This document shows positions 30,431 to 41,122 of a stretch of 44,080 nucleotides of DNA, in pieces. The translations under genes and the position numbers were made by a program. The notes beneath the pieces were generated by a model. The model was not told the DNA's origin. It ran no database searches and was given only the letters and a program-made list of their open reading frames with translations. Numbering within the stretch: position 1 is the first letter of the stretch; the number at the start of each line of letters is the position of its first letter. This stretch comes from Opitutia bacterium UBA977 (GTDB lineage: Bacteria; Verrucomicrobiota; Verrucomicrobiia; Opitutales; Coraliomargaritaceae), in NCBI GenBank assembly GCA_002292345.1, contig DBBT01000050.1, positions 11,391 through 55,470 on the forward strand, in the 5' to 3' direction.

Positions 30431-30660
30431 TGGGCCTGAGTCTGTCTCAGAAATTCAGATACTGCCCGAATCTTAGTTTTTTTGTGGAGGGACGCCGTCT
30501 CTGGAGTCCTCAGTTTGCCAAAGTAGGAGTCGCCTAAATGTCATGCATACAAGCCAAGGTCACGCACGGGCATCGAAATGACACACCACCAGCCTTTAGC
30601 TCGAATGAAAACAGCAACTTATTGTATTTTGAGACAGCTTCCAAGCAAGGCAGCCCCCGC
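30431..30660 (+). other. Noncoding gap with short repeats
   Basis: 230 bases between the LON-domain gene and the convergent unknown gene. Contains GGGC...GCCC (outer) around CTGAG-TCTGT-CTCAG, then a T7 run near 30477, and a GGAGGGACGCC-type stretch. An in-frame open stretch from 30538 crosses the next gene and is unlikely to be coding. Confidence 0.5.
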
Positions 30661-31392
30661 TCAATTCTTCGGTTTCTCGAAATAAAAACTCAGCAAGCCT
30701 GGATTGACCTCAATCGTCTCGATTCGAACCAGTGATACCAGTTGGTCACTGATTCGATTTTCGATCTCGAATGCAAACTGATAGCCATCGATCTCTCGAT
30801 AATCCCGATACAGTGTCTCCAAGCCGAACGTTCCATCCGCATGAATTTGCACACGTTTAAGAACCAGCCCACTAGTTGAATTTAGATAGTAACGCACAAA
30901 TGGCTTACGAAACTTCCTTACTTCCAACACATTAACGAACGTATCGCCAAGTTGTTCATTGCCGACTAGGAATATCTGATTCCACGACTTCTCCAAATGA
31001 TTAATTAAAGGACTGTCAAAATCAGCCTCATCACGAAGCGCTGAAAGTTGATCGGTCGACAAATCTTCAATCGTCACCTCACCTCCCACCTTGGTGCGCT
31101 GCCAGCCTTGACGACCATTAAAGCCGCAAACAACTGAGGTCTCATGGGCAGTCAAACGATAACGAATCGAGTTCGGGCGCTTCTTACGCATCAAAAATTG
31201 ATAGCTCGTGCCATCCTGAATTTGATATCCCTCAATACTTAGCGAAGACAATGCTGCCACCGATCGCGAACCACCCAGGCTCTCCTTATAGCGCTCAAGA
31301 ATGCGTTGAACCGAGTATGAATTACTCGATTTTGCCATCGCCTCAAATGAGAACGATATAAATACACAGCTAAGAATGACAAAGAGACGCAT
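30661..31392 (-). CDS. Secreted protein of LolA/outer-membrane lipoprotein-sorting type (tentative)
   Basis: 243 residues from ATG 31392, chosen because it opens with a signal peptide (MRLFVILSCVFISFSFEAMA). The mature part begins SVQRILERYKESLGG and continues as repeated antiparallel strands (KFRKPFVRYYLNSTSGLVLKR, TLYRDYREIDGYQFAFEIENR). Its layout of helix plus half-barrel strands resembles LolA/LppX-like lipoprotein-sorting proteins common in Verrucomicrobiota. The resemblance is structural-pattern only. It is convergent with the LON-domain gene and divergent from the MscS-type gene. Confidence 0.5.
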   Translation of the reverse strand: MRLFVILSCVFISFSFEAMAKSSNSYSVQRILERYKESLGGSRSVAALSSLSIEGYQIQDGTSYQFLMRKKRPNSIRYRLTAHETSVVCGFNGRQGWQRTKVGGEVTIEDLSTDQLSALRDEADFDSPLINHLEKSWNQIFLVGNEQLGDTFVNVLEVRKFRKPFVRYYLNSTSGLVLKRVQIHADGTFGLETLYRDYREIDGYQFAFEIENRISDQLVSLVRIETIEVNPGLLSFYFEKPKN

Positions 31393-31504
31393 ATAAACAT
31401 TTTGAGCGAAGCCTCTCGGTTTAGGCAAGCCAATCTAACAAAACGTCCTAACATCTATGCCTCTATGGTTGTAATGTTGTAACGAATTCCTTATCACTCT
31501 TCTT

Positions 31505-32764
31505 ATGTCTGCAGAAAATATCTCCACTTGGCTCCTACAATTTAAATTTACCTTCGGAATAGCCGAAATTTTGGGACTGCTTCTATCGGCACTTTACCTC
31601 GCGGTACTAGCGTGGTTCGCCAACTACGCCGCCAAGCGCGTTATCACCTCGGTCATCCATCCATTAATTCATAAATCTGGTGCCAAGTGGGATGATGAAC
31701 TCACCGAACAGCGCGTTCTCATACGCTTCTCACATATTGTCCCCGCAGCGATCATACACATCTTCACGCCGACGCTGTTTGAAACTCACCCACAGCTCAT
31801 CGCCATTAGCCAAGTCGTTGTAAACACCTATCTAATCGTCATCGTTCTCTTGATCATCGATGGCCTGCTCAACTTCTGCCGCTCCATTTGGGATCAACTC
31901 CCTGTCGGCAAGCGCTTTCCTGCCAAGAGCTTCATCCAAGCCGCAAAGCTCGTGATTAATCTCATCGGTTGCATTTTTATCCTCTCCGCCATACTCGACA
32001 AATCTCCTCTCGTCTTTTTCTCTGGGCTCGGTGCCATAACCGCGATCCTATTGCTTATTTTCAAGGACGCGATCCTTGGTCTGGTCGCGGGGTTCCAACT
32101 CTCGGTCAACAACATGGTCATGGTTGGCGATTGGATCGAGATGCCCGCGCGCGGTGCTGATGGCGACGTAATCGACGTCTCGCTGACCACCGTCAAAGTG
32201 CAGAATTGGGATAAAACGATCACCACTGTGCCGACATACGCCCTTATTTCCGACTCCTTTAAAAACTGGCGCGGCATGAGCGAATCTGGTGGCCGCCGCA
32301 TCAAGCGTTCGCTAAACATTGACCTGCGCACCATCCAGTTTGCCGACGAAACACTGCTCGAACGCTTCAAAGGCATACGTATTCTACGCCCCTATCTTGA
32401 AACAAAACTCGAAGATATTCAAAAATACAACGCCGACATCGCAAACGACCTTTCCGAACTCATCAACGGTCGCCGCCTCACCAACATTGGTACCTTTCGA
32501 GCCTACTGCGTCGCCTACCTGCGCAACCACCCGAAAATTCACCAAAGCGGTATGACACTCATTGTGCGCCAACTCGCGCCAACTCAGACGGGTCTACCGA
32601 TCGAGCTCTACGCCTTCGCTAACGACACCGCATGGGCCAACTTTGAAGACATCCAAGGCGACATCTTCGATCACCTCTTCTCGATCCTCCCGGAGTTTCA
32701 GCTCAGCGCTTTTCAGGCCCCCAGCGGCGCAGACGTCGAGAAGGCATTAGCGAGAACAAATTAA
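31505..32764 (+). CDS. Mechanosensitive channel, YbdG/MscM type
   Basis: 419 residues, close to the 415 of E. coli YbdG. Several N-terminal membrane segments precede the MscS pore and beta domain (FSGLGAITAILLLIFKDAILGLVAGFQLSV near residue 170). The stretch GADGDVIDVSLTTVKVQNWDKTITTVPTYALISDSFKNWRGMSESGGRRIKR is highly YbdG-like. It opens under membrane tension to release solutes after osmotic down-shock, a useful trait in a marine bacterium. Convergent with uvrA, divergent from the upstream unknown gene. Confidence 0.88.
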   Translation: MSAENISTWLLQFKFTFGIAEILGLLLSALYLAVLAWFANYAAKRVITSVIHPLIHKSGAKWDDELTEQRVLIRFSHIVPAAIIHIFTPTLFETHPQLIAISQVVVNTYLIVIVLLIIDGLLNFCRSIWDQLPVGKRFPAKSFIQAAKLVINLIGCIFILSAILDKSPLVFFSGLGAITAILLLIFKDAILGLVAGFQLSVNNMVMVGDWIEMPARGADGDVIDVSLTTVKVQNWDKTITTVPTYALISDSFKNWRGMSESGGRRIKRSLNIDLRTIQFADETLLERFKGIRILRPYLETKLEDIQKYNADIANDLSELINGRRLTNIGTFRAYCVAYLRNHPKIHQSGMTLIVRQLAPTQTGLPIELYAFANDTAWANFEDIQGDIFDHLFSILPEFQLSAFQAPSGADVEKALARTN

Positions 32765-32888
32765 TTTCTTCACGATATGATTCTGGGATTAAGCCGGTAA
32801 CTATAATTCCTCTTAGCGAGCGGGTTTGTCTAGCGATTAACAAGATGCCACGCAGTACGAATCTACGTATTTAAACCCATCGAACTCA

Positions 32889-35738
32889 TCACTTGAACAC
32901 CTGCTGTGTCGGCGTCTTGTTGCCTGCTTCAAAGGTTTCGACATTGCCCGCGAACACGATTTCGCCACCGCCATCGCCACCCTCCGGGCCAAGTTCGATA
33001 ATCCAGTCCGCCAAGCGAATGACATCGAGATCATGTTCGATGATTAAGATCGTGTTGCCTGCATCGCGCAGCTTAAAGAGCATATCCAGAAGGCGCTGTA
33101 CATCCAGCCAGTGTAGTCCCGTGGTAGGTTCATCTAGTATATAGAGCGTTTCGCCCTGCTGGCGTTTACTCAGTTCTAATGACAATTTAATTCGCTGCGC
33201 CTCACCGCCTGACAACGTTGTCGCAGGTTGGCCCAATTTGATATAACCCAAACCCACATCCGACAAGGTGCGCAGCTTCTCGGCAATACGGGGCTGCTTA
33301 TCAAAAATCGGCAACGCCTCGTCGACACTCATCGCCAGCACATCGGCGATGCTAAAGCCCTTAAAGCGCACATCCAAAGTCTCACGATTATAGCGCTGGC
33401 CATGGCAACTGGTACATGCCGAATACACATCTGCCATAAATTGCATATCGAGCTTGATGACTCCATCGCCTTTGCAGCGCTCGCAGCGTCCACCCGACAC
33501 ATTAAAACTAAAGCGGCTGGGCTTATAACCTCTAATCTTCGCCAGTGAACACTTAACATACAGATCACGCAATTGATCAAACAACTTGGTATAAGTCGCT
33601 GGATTCGAACGCGGGCTGCGACCGATCGGGGACTGATCCACCTGTACCACTGAGGTAAAATGATCCAAGCCCTGCACGCCTGCATGTTTACCTGGAATCG
33701 ACTTCGCTCGATTCAATTTAAATGCTGCGGCCTTCGCCAAAATACCATTTATCAGCGTGCTCTTGCCTGAACCCGACAGTCCGCAAACCACCGTCAGCAA
33801 TCCAACTGGAAACGCCGCATCGACTGACTTCAGGTTATTCTCGGTTGCCTTCTTCACGGTCAACCAGTCTTTGGTCGGCTGCAAAGACTCTACACATTTC
33901 TCCACGCGCTGCCGTCCACTCAAAAACGGCCCAGAGCGACTCGTCCCTGCAGTATACGAGGCCTGCGGCTCCCCTTCAAAAATTAGTTCGCCGCCCTCCA
34001 CACCAGCACCAGGACCGAGTTCGATTAAATGATCCGCCGCCCGCATGGTGTCGGCATCGTGCTCGACCACGACCACGGAATTGCCCCGATCACGAAGGCC
34101 GAGCAAAGTCTGAATCAAACGGCGATTATCCAACGGGTGCAGGCCGATACTCGGCTCATCCAAAATATACACCACCCCAATCAAAGACATCCCCAGTTGA
34201 GTCGCTAACCGCACACGCTGCGCCTCGCCACCGCTTAAAGTGGCATAGCTACGATTCAAGGTTAAGTAACTCAACCCCACCTCATTGAGAAATGACAACC
34301 GTTCGCCCAGGCCATGGATTGCATCACTCACCGTCTCATAGTCTGTGCTCGATTCTAATTTTGCAACAAATGCCTGAGCATCCTGGAGTGATAAGCATAA
34401 AAAGTCCGCAATCGAAACGCCCTCGATCAGCACACTCAAACTCGACGGACGCAGGCGTCGGCCATTGCAAGTCTCGCAAACACTGCTGGTTTGATAGGCC
34501 ATCAACCGGGCACGTAATCCATCGCTCGTCGTTGTGAGCCGCATGTTCTCCAGATCAGCCAGCACACCCGCAAACTCCATCGACTCAGGCTTAGAGTTTC
34601 CACCCTTCAACTTAAAACTAAACTGCCGACTACCCGTGCCATGCAAAATCTGCTCTCGCACTTCAGCGTCGAGTTCCTCCCAAGCCACATCCGGGTCAAA
34701 TGGCAATTGCTCAGCCAATTGCTTTAAGATCGCATTACGCTTAATGATCATCTGCTTCGAGCCGAGACGCCACGGCTTAATCGCTCCCTGCTTCACCGAT
34801 TTCAACGGATCTGGCACCAACAGCTCGGGTTGAAATTGCAGTGTCTCGCCCAAACCACCGCACTCGGTGCAGGCTCCTTCAGCATGATTCCACGAAAAAT
34901 GCCGCGGCGAAATCGAATCATATACATCACCACACGTCACACAGGCCAGACGGTTACTCAAGGGCAACTCACGCCAACCAGCCTTCGCCGCTTCATCCTC
35001 GATCAATACAACTGCTCGATCACCGCCCTCACTGAAAGCAAGATCCAACGAATCCGCTAAACGGCTGCGTTGATCTGCCTTTAACACAATACGGTCCACC
35101 ACAATCTCGACAACAATCTCTGATGCTTTCGAATCGATCAAATCCGGCTCGTCGAGTCGCCGCACCGCACCGTTGATTCGCACACGCTGAAAGCCGCGTT
35201 GCTGCAAGCGCGGCAGTTCCTCCCGCAAAATCGATGGCTTGGTAATCATCCAAGGCGCTAAAATCATCAAGCGACTCTTCTCAGGTTCAGCAAATACCCG
35301 CGTTACACAATCATCCATCGAGCGCCGCTCAATTAGGCCGCCATCCTTCGGGCAATACGGCGTGCCACAGACCGCCCACAGAACTCGGCTGAAATCTGCA
35401 ATCTCTGTAACAGTTGCCACCGTGCTGCGCGGGCTTCCACCGCCGCCAGTACGCTGTTCCAACGCGATCACCGGCGATAAACCTTGAATGAAATCCACAT
35501 CTGGTCGCGGAATTTGCTCCAGCACCATGCGCGCCTTGGTCGATAGACTATCAATATACTTCCGGTAACCCTCCGCATAAATTGTATCAAACGCGAGCGA
35601 CGACTTACCCGAACCGCTCACCCCAGTGATCACTACCAATTGATTACGCGGAATCTTAGGACTGATATTTTTTAAATTATGCTCACGCGCTCCCTTAACG
35701 GAGATCGAATCGGCATGTATTGGCGGCAACGATTTCAT
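32889..35738 (-). CDS. uvrA: Excinuclease ABC subunit A
   Basis: 949 residues from ATG 35738 ([24 protein letters not shown]); an upstream ATG adds 11 non-conserved residues. Two ABC ATPase modules: Walker A at 39-47 (GVSGSGKSS) and again in [10 protein letters not shown]; signatures [16 protein letters not shown] and [22 protein letters not shown] and [11 protein letters not shown]. Two zinc modules are seen: CVTCG...CTECGG and CERCKGDG...CTSCHG. It scans DNA for bulky lesions with UvrB for nucleotide excision repair. uvrB is not nearby. A LexA-type SOS box is not evident in the short leader. Confidence 0.97.
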   Translation of the reverse strand: MKSLPPIHADSISVKGAREHNLKNISPKIPRNQLVVITGVSGSGKSSLAFDTIYAEGYRKYIDSLSTKARMVLEQIPRPDVDFIQGLSPVIALEQRTGGGGSPRSTVATVTEIADFSRVLWAVCGTPYCPKDGGLIERRSMDDCVTRVFAEPEKSRLMILAPWMITKPSILREELPRLQQRGFQRVRINGAVRRLDEPDLIDSKASEIVVEIVVDRIVLKADQRSRLADSLDLAFSEGGDRAVVLIEDEAAKAGWRELPLSNRLACVTCGDVYDSISPRHFSWNHAEGACTECGGLGETLQFQPELLVPDPLKSVKQGAIKPWRLGSKQMIIKRNAILKQLAEQLPFDPDVAWEELDAEVREQILHGTGSRQFSFKLKGGNSKPESMEFAGVLADLENMRLTTTSDGLRARLMAYQTSSVCETCNGRRLRPSSLSVLIEGVSIADFLCLSLQDAQAFVAKLESSTDYETVSDAIHGLGERLSFLNEVGLSYLTLNRSYATLSGGEAQRVRLATQLGMSLIGVVYILDEPSIGLHPLDNRRLIQTLLGLRDRGNSVVVVEHDADTMRAADHLIELGPGAGVEGGELIFEGEPQASYTAGTSRSGPFLSGRQRVEKCVESLQPTKDWLTVKKATENNLKSVDAAFPVGLLTVVCGLSGSGKSTLINGILAKAAAFKLNRAKSIPGKHAGVQGLDHFTSVVQVDQSPIGRSPRSNPATYTKLFDQLRDLYVKCSLAKIRGYKPSRFSFNVSGGRCERCKGDGVIKLDMQFMADVYSACTSCHGQRYNRETLDVRFKGFSIADVLAMSVDEALPIFDKQPRIAEKLRTLSDVGLGYIKLGQPATTLSGGEAQRIKLSLELSKRQQGETLYILDEPTTGLHWLDVQRLLDMLFKLRDAGNTILIIEHDLDVIRLADWIIELGPEGGDGGGEIVFAGNVETFEAGNKTPTQQVFK

Positions 35739-35810
35739 AAATACAAACCATACCGATAGACGCGCCCGCATAAGAGCGCAAGAGCGCGGGTGAATTGATT
35801 GCAGCAGTGA

Positions 35811-36620
35811 CTACCCAGGCCAATGGTTCGGCACCAGAAAATGCGGCTCCTCTTCATCCGGCAGGACAAACATCACGCAGCGTTGAGAGCTTGCGGCATA
35901 CATCGCCGACACGGATGCGCGCGGCAATGACTCCCGCAGCGCGGCAGTCAACGCAACTGGCCATAGTGGTTTAGGAATCATACAGACTTCTGAAACGCCC
36001 GCAAAGAAGCGCTCCAAATCCTGCGCATACAACCAACGCCCCTTTCGGCAACCTGGGCGCACACTTTCCGGCAATGGGCATTGCTCCACTCCCATCGGAT
36101 AAAAGATGCAGCCGTATATTAATTGACGCACCTCAACCCGCTCACAGCGCCATCGCTCACGAAATAAGGATATTGTCTCTGGTCGTTGTACCAATGACAA
36201 CTGATGCGTGCGCATGTGGTTTAACTTGCGCTGCCAATTATCATTTGGATCCGGCCCCGGGAATCTCCAACCCCCAGCAGTCGGTACACCGAGATAAAAC
36301 TTAACCGCGAGTTCGAGTTGTAACACTTGCTGCGTGCGCAGATCCCGCAGGATGTAATCCATCTCCCCCAAGGTGATATGATTACGATCAAACACTTGAA
36401 GATGGTCAGCCAGAACTTCTAATTGATCGGATGCGCTCAATAACAAATGTAGTGCATCCTCATATAAATGGCCAAGTTTCTGATTAGCATTAGGGCGCAT
36501 CTCCGCCGTCGGCATACCGAGCAAAGCACGATCAAATGATGCTGCTTCTGGCAAATCGCCAACGAGCAAAGGCGCGTCTTTTATACTCTGCAGCAATGCG
36601 TTGATATGAATATGATTCAT
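35811..36620 (-). CDS. DUF1853 family protein
   Basis: 269 residues. HLYEDALHLLLSAS near residue 49, LGEMDYILRD near 84, LELAVKFYLGVP near 103 and GPDPNDNWQRKLNHMRTHQLSLVQ near 122 match the DUF1853 pattern (a GElDFL and ElAvKFYL core). The family is of unknown function; the acidic and lysine core residues resemble restriction-like nuclease folds, but that is only a suggestion. It starts downstream of uvrA's start by 72 bases on the same strand and 124 bases after the speA stop. Not obviously linked to either. Confidence 0.75.
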   Translation of the reverse strand: MNHIHINALLQSIKDAPLLVGDLPEAASFDRALLGMPTAEMRPNANQKLGHLYEDALHLLLSASDQLEVLADHLQVFDRNHITLGEMDYILRDLRTQQVLQLELAVKFYLGVPTAGGWRFPGPDPNDNWQRKLNHMRTHQLSLVQRPETISLFRERWRCERVEVRQLIYGCIFYPMGVEQCPLPESVRPGCRKGRWLYAQDLERFFAGVSEVCMIPKPLWPVALTAALRESLPRASVSAMYAASSQRCVMFVLPDEEEPHFLVPNHWPG

Positions 36621-36744
36621 GAGACTTCGAGATGATCATCCAATAGTCCTGCATTCGCAAGACCTCACCCAATCGCGAGTAAACCCGTACTGGCTACAAT
36701 GATTGATTCGCAGCGACTGACTCTACGTCAGGAGTCCTAATGCT

Positions 36745-38670
36745 CTACGTCGCAAGATAGGTATGGCCACGGAGAATTTCAGCATATTCATCGAGCATGC
36801 GGGTGCCCTCGCGCGGTTTGATCATATCTGCTTTAGTCGCACGGTCGATTTGCTTCTTTAACTGCCGCGTCAGGATGTGACCATCGTATTGCGTGAAGCC
36901 GAGCACATCATTAACCGTAAAACCCTTGATACTATCCTCAATGTAGAAGCCATTATCCTCATCGTCTTCGAGAAAAACATGCACCTCATTCACACGGCCA
37001 AAGAGGTTATGTAAATCACCCATGATGTCCTGATACGCGCCGACTAAAAAGATGCCTAAAAAGTAAGGATCTTTGGCATTGAGCTCATGCAAGCGAAGTG
37101 TGCTACGCACATCTTCTACATCGGTGAACTTGGAAACTTTGCCCTCACTATCGCAAGTAATATCAACCAAAGTAGCATCCACATCTGGCGACTCATTGAG
37201 GCGATGCAGCGGCGCGATCGGAAATAATTGATCGCAAGCCCAATGGTCGATCAGCGATTGAAACACCGAAAAATTGCAGACGTATTGCTCGGCCATCATC
37301 TGCGGCAACGACTCGAGTTCTTCGGGGGTATAGCCTTCACCCTTACCCTGATCTGCGAGTTCCTTGCAAATCTTCCAGTAGGTGGCATCCGCCTCGGCTT
37401 TTTCAGCAAGATCGAGATAACCGAGTGAAAAGAGGTTATTCGCCTCTTCCTTCTTCTGCTGCGCGTCGTGGTAGCGCTCCAAAGGACTGGAGCTTTGCTC
37501 GTTGCCTAGAACCGCTTGAAGGTCACGAAGGATTGGATTGCGCTTTTTTTTCTTCGGTATTTTCGGATCGACCGAAGTCTTCGAGATACGATCACAGACG
37601 CGGGTGACGAGGATCGAATGCGGTGCGACAATCGCTCGCCCGCTCTCGGTCACAATATCCGGCACTTCGACCCCTGCATCTGCGCAAACGGTCTTAATAT
37701 TATAGACCACATCGCGCGCATATTCACGCATGGTGTAATTCATCGAACTCTCGTAGTTACTCCGCGAACCGTCGTAATCAACACCAAGACCACCGCCGAC
37801 ATCCATCAGACGCATGGGGAAGCCCATCTTCTTGAGTTCACAGAAAAAACGCGTGGCTTCGACCGTGGCTTTTTTGATGGTCTGAATGTTGGGCACCTGC
37901 GAGCCGATGTGAAAATGAATGAGTTGTAGGCAGTCCTCTAGGCCGGCGCGCTTAAGGCGGCGCGTGGCATCGATGAGTTCAGGACTAGTCAGACCGAACT
38001 TGGCGTCTTCTCCTGATGAGCTGGCCCACTTCCCTTCGCCAGATGTGGACAGCTTGATTCGAAAACCGATCAACGGCCGCACGCCGAGCGTCTTACTGAT
38101 CTGAATAATACGCGGCACCTCACTGAGTTGCTCCACTACCAAAAAAATCTCTTTGCCTAATCGTCGACCATGGAGTGCAAGTTTGATAAATTCATCATCC
38201 TTGTAACCGTTACAGATGATCAAAGACTTCGGATTCTTATGCATCGCCAAAGCAATCATCAGCTCGGGCTTACTTCCACACTCTAAACCATAGTCAAACG
38301 GAGCACCCGCATCCTGGATCTCTTCGATCACTTCACGCAGTTGGTTGACTTTAATCGGAAAAACACCGCGATACTTGCCTTGGTAGTCCTCATTTTTAAT
38401 GGCTTGTGCGAACAGCTCGTTTAAATCGATGACCCGTGTTCGCAAAAGGTCCTGAATACGAATCGTCAGGGGCGGCTTGAGCCCCTTGCTAATCGCCTCA
38501 GTCACGATATCATGAATACGGATGCTGCGTTGATCACGCGACGGATGCACCAGCATAAAGCCATCCTCATCGACTGAAAAATGGCCGCTGCCCCAGCGCT
38601 TGAGACCATAGTAGTCTTCAGCGGTGGAGATCGTCCAATCGTCTTTACCGTGTTCAGTGGTTTGCTTCAT
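36745..38670 (-). CDS. speA: Biosynthetic arginine decarboxylase
   Basis: 641 residues, normal for SpeA. PLP lysine K107 is in YRGVFPIKVNQ; the substrate and cofactor sites include HFHIGSQVPNI near residue 247, GGGLGVDYDGSRSN near 287 and ESGRAIVAPHS near 343. The C-terminal TCDSEGKVS and LGAYQDIMGDLHNLFGRV-like FLVGAYQDIMGDLHNLFGRVNE near 538 are family hallmarks. It makes agmatine for polyamines from arginine. The arginine biosynthesis cluster lies 15 kb away. It is followed by a GACTC/GAGTC hairpin and a repeated CTCTACGTC at 36721 and 36743. Confidence 0.95.
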   Translation of the reverse strand: MKQTTEHGKDDWTISTAEDYYGLKRWGSGHFSVDEDGFMLVHPSRDQRSIRIHDIVTEAISKGLKPPLTIRIQDLLRTRVIDLNELFAQAIKNEDYQGKYRGVFPIKVNQLREVIEEIQDAGAPFDYGLECGSKPELMIALAMHKNPKSLIICNGYKDDEFIKLALHGRRLGKEIFLVVEQLSEVPRIIQISKTLGVRPLIGFRIKLSTSGEGKWASSSGEDAKFGLTSPELIDATRRLKRAGLEDCLQLIHFHIGSQVPNIQTIKKATVEATRFFCELKKMGFPMRLMDVGGGLGVDYDGSRSNYESSMNYTMREYARDVVYNIKTVCADAGVEVPDIVTESGRAIVAPHSILVTRVCDRISKTSVDPKIPKKKKRNPILRDLQAVLGNEQSSSPLERYHDAQQKKEEANNLFSLGYLDLAEKAEADATYWKICKELADQGKGEGYTPEELESLPQMMAEQYVCNFSVFQSLIDHWACDQLFPIAPLHRLNESPDVDATLVDITCDSEGKVSKFTDVEDVRSTLRLHELNAKDPYFLGIFLVGAYQDIMGDLHNLFGRVNEVHVFLEDDEDNGFYIEDSIKGFTVNDVLGFTQYDGHILTRQLKKQIDRATKADMIKPREGTRMLDEYAEILRGHTYLAT

Positions 38671-38739
38671 AAGTCGTCGCGTTGCTTATCTTTAATTAAG
38701 GAACGCCAAAAATGACGTGTGCCCGCGTGCTTAGAAAGC

Positions 38740-38764
38740 AAAAAGAAGCGAGAGCGCACGCTTC
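38740..38764 (-). terminator. Terminator after gcvH
   Basis: On the minus strand GAAGCG and CGCTTC form a 6-bp stem with an 8-base loop followed by TTTTT, 47 bases beyond the gcvH stop. Confidence 0.6.
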
Positions 38765-38810
38765 CCATTAAATAATTCAGGCACCTCGATTAAACGAGTC
38801 CGCTCTAAGT

Positions 38811-39191
38811 TTAGATGAGTTCAGCGTAAGCCGCTGGCTTCATCAAATCCGCGATTTGAGAATCGTCGGTCAAACGAATTTTTAGCAACCACCCTTGAGT
38901 AAAGGCATCTTGGTTGACCAACTCTGGCGCCGCATCGACTGCTTCATTAACTTCAACAATCTCACAACTTACAGGCATATACAGATCCGATGCCGCCTTC
39001 ACTGACTCAACCACTCCAAAGGTCTCACCCATCTCAAATGTCGCACCGACTTCTGGGAACTCCACAAATGTAATGTCACCTAGACTCTGCTGTGCGTAAT
39101 CGGTAATACCAATTGTTGCAGTTCCGCCATCGTGCAACTGGATCCATTCGTGGTCTTTAGTATAAAGGTAGTCAGCTGGTAGCTCGCTCAT
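38811..39191 (-). CDS. gcvH: Glycine cleavage system H protein
   Basis: 126 residues. The lipoylated lysine is K65 in ESVKAASDLYMPV, and YTKDHEWI near residue 10 is the family start. It shuttles the aminomethyl group between GcvP and GcvT in glycine breakdown. The position usually Gly in PVSGE is Cys here (PVSCE). The gene is alone; gcvT and gcvP are not in the window. It is transcribed with the downstream speA possibly only by read-through, as a terminator lies between. Confidence 0.95.
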   Translation of the reverse strand: MSELPADYLYTKDHEWIQLHDGGTATIGITDYAQQSLGDITFVEFPEVGATFEMGETFGVVESVKAASDLYMPVSCEIVEVNEAVDAAPELVNQDAFTQGWLLKIRLTDDSQIADLMKPAAYAELI

Positions 39192-39223
39192 AACTGATGA
39201 AACTTACTAAAGATCGCCTAGTG

Positions 39224-39730
39224 TCAAATCTTCGACTCAAAGAATGTAATAATCTGCTCGATAATATATTTGTGCTCAAGCGGAGTGATCTCTCCAGCCT
39301 CGAGCTGCTGATCGGCTTGAAGTGCTTGCTGCGCCATACGCTCAAATGGATCCGCACCAATCGACTTCGGCACTAACCCACTCCTCATCTTCGCTTCCAT
39401 CACACGGGGCTCTAGATCATGATAATAGCCAAGGTCTTGCGCTAAGCCGAAACGAATAAAGTTCTGATTCTTGTCATTCGGCACTGGAGTGAAATATCTA
39501 ACCGCAGTATTGTATCCCTGTTTTTCGAGACGAATCTCGTGGCTCACTTTGCGAGTGAGATCAATTATCAATGGCGTGATGCCAGTCGCATTGCCATCAA
39601 TGTAAACACTCGCTTCTGTCGGGAACGAAACGATCACGACTTGCTGTGGCACACCTTCTTCAAAAGAGGCACAGGCCGAAAAAAGAAGCGAGAGGGCCAG
39701 CGCGGAAATAATGAGAGTAGGGAATTTCAT
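39224..39730 (-). CDS. PEGA-domain lipoprotein
   Basis: 168 residues. A signal peptide with lipobox SAC (LLFSAC, Cys around residue 20) predicts a lipoprotein. The next part, VSFPTEASVYIDGNATGITPLIIDL, is a PEGA domain (surface-layer-like, strand-rich), with RLEKQGYNTAVRYF after it. The C-terminal half is helical (MAQQALQADQQLEAGEITPLEH). Outer-membrane or periplasmic; function unknown. It lies 32 bases before gcvH on the same strand. Confidence 0.8.
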   Translation of the reverse strand: MKFPTLIISALALSLLFSACASFEEGVPQQVVIVSFPTEASVYIDGNATGITPLIIDLTRKVSHEIRLEKQGYNTAVRYFTPVPNDKNQNFIRFGLAQDLGYYHDLEPRVMEAKMRSGLVPKSIGADPFERMAQQALQADQQLEAGEITPLEHKYIIEQIITFFESKI

Positions 39731-39914
39731 ACAATTGAAGCTAATATTGTCGTAATGAAGGTATGAATTAAGCTGTCTGCATTATTATCGGTCAAGACAT
39801 TAGCACCAATTATTTGTAATGATAAAACCCACATAAAATGGCTGAATGTGCTTGAACATCTGCACGCGCCTCAATCAACATACTTTTAGCAAGCCGACAC
39901 TTACGATACTCGAA

Positions 39915-40997
39915 ATGCCCTCATTTCCAGTGACTGGTCACCCTCTAATGATATTCACTTTCACCCTAGCAATCGCCTTCACCATCGGAGTCTCTGCTCT
40001 ATGCTCCATTCTGGAAGCGATGATCCTCAGCACCACCACAGCTGAAATCGAAGGGCTTAAGAAAACGCACCCAAAAAGAGGTGAAAAGCTGGAAAAGTAT
40101 AAGATCGAACTGGCAGAGACCAGCTCCGCGATCCTCAGCCTCAACACCATCGCCAATACCCTCGGTGCCACCATGGTCGGTGGACTTGCAGTTAAGATTT
40201 GGCCTGAAGATGCCAATATTCTCTTTAAAGTCTCCGCTGCAATGGCCCTCGCCATTCTGTTTTTCTCAGAAATTATCCCCAAAAACATGGGTGTGCTGTA
40301 CCGTCCAGCCCTGCAGCCGATATTGATCTACCCGCTGACTTGGGTCTGCGCGATCATGGCTCCCCTATCTGGCATCGTCGCGGTGCTAGTGCGCACGTTG
40401 CTCAAATCAGCTGAAACCACCACCGATAGTGACGAAGAAATCCTGCTACTCGCCGAGAAAAGCGCGAAAGAGGGCACGCTGACCTCGAATGAGCGTGAGG
40501 TGATTCACAACGCACTCAGCCTCGATGAAGTGCTAATCGACCAGATCATGACACCGCGCACCGTGCTTTACGCGATCAATGAAGAAGAAACCGTCGGCTC
40601 CTTATTCGAGAAGGAAAGCAACCTTCCCTTTGCTCGCATCCCAACCTACCGCGATGAAACCGAAAACATCACGGGCATTGTCCGTCGCCGAGACATCCTC
40701 AGTGCCAAAGCAAAAGATCAAGACGATCTGCCGATTTGTTCGATGGCCAGCGAAGCTATTTACATTCCTGACAACGCTACAGTCGATGATGCCCTACAGA
40801 TTTTCCTCAAGAAGCATCAACAACTCGGCATCGCAGTTGATGAATTTGGCACCGTCTCAGGCGTCATCACGATGGAAGATGTAATCGAACACATCATTGG
40901 CCAAGAAATCTTCGAAGACGACGACCCCGCCATCGATATGCGTGAACTCGCTCGTCGCCAACAGTTTGCAAGTAAGCACAAGAGCCGCAAAGGCTAG
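39915..40997 (+). CDS. CNNM/CorC-like membrane protein with CBS domains
   Basis: 360 residues from ATG 39915; a start at 39846 would add 23 residues without a leader match, so the choice is uncertain. The N-terminal DUF21/CNNM membrane domain has about four segments (IFTFTLAIAFTIGVSALCS, LSLNTIANTLGATMVGGLAV, PLTWVCAIMAPLSGIVAVLV). A CBS pair follows, with VLIDQIMTPRTVLYAI near residue 205 and LGIAVDEFGTVSGVITMEDVIEHIIG near 311. There is no CorC_HlyC C-terminal domain. Related proteins handle magnesium or cobalt efflux. Convergent with hemB. A copy of the 3' hairpin element follows. Confidence 0.85.
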   Translation: MPSFPVTGHPLMIFTFTLAIAFTIGVSALCSILEAMILSTTTAEIEGLKKTHPKRGEKLEKYKIELAETSSAILSLNTIANTLGATMVGGLAVKIWPEDANILFKVSAAMALAILFFSEIIPKNMGVLYRPALQPILIYPLTWVCAIMAPLSGIVAVLVRTLLKSAETTTDSDEEILLLAEKSAKEGTLTSNEREVIHNALSLDEVLIDQIMTPRTVLYAINEEETVGSLFEKESNLPFARIPTYRDETENITGIVRRRDILSAKAKDQDDLPICSMASEAIYIPDNATVDDALQIFLKKHQQLGIAVDEFGTVSGVITMEDVIEHIIGQEIFEDDDPAIDMRELARRQQFASKHKSRKG

Positions 40998-41010
40998 CAC
41001 TACGATCGCA

Positions 41011-41066
41011 CTAAAGGAGTATGAGGACCCTTCCACGGTGCATCTTCAGCTACACGCGCGCTCGAA
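41011..41066 (+). repeat. 3'-end hairpin element, copy 3 (degenerate)
   Basis: Begins CTAAAGGAGT exactly as copy 2 and keeps CCACGG and a CGCGCGCTCG tail, but the CACTCC 3' arm is lost, so the hairpin is not intact. It lies 13 bases after the CorC-like stop, in the same orientation relative to the gene as copies 1 and 2. Confidence 0.4.
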
Positions 41067-41122
41067 ACTCAAACAAAACGAGGGCTAATCGCACTCTCTT
41101 CTTTTCCCGCACAGCTTGGCGC

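Noticed and set aside
30538..30735. 65-codon open frame in the gap after the LON-domain gene
   Set aside because: It runs across the start of the convergent secreted-protein gene, lacks a plausible leader, and its product shows no recognisable motif.
40897..41088. Small frame overlapping the CorC-like end and copy 3
   Set aside because: It lies in another frame of the CorC-like gene and continues through the repeat copy; no independent evidence.
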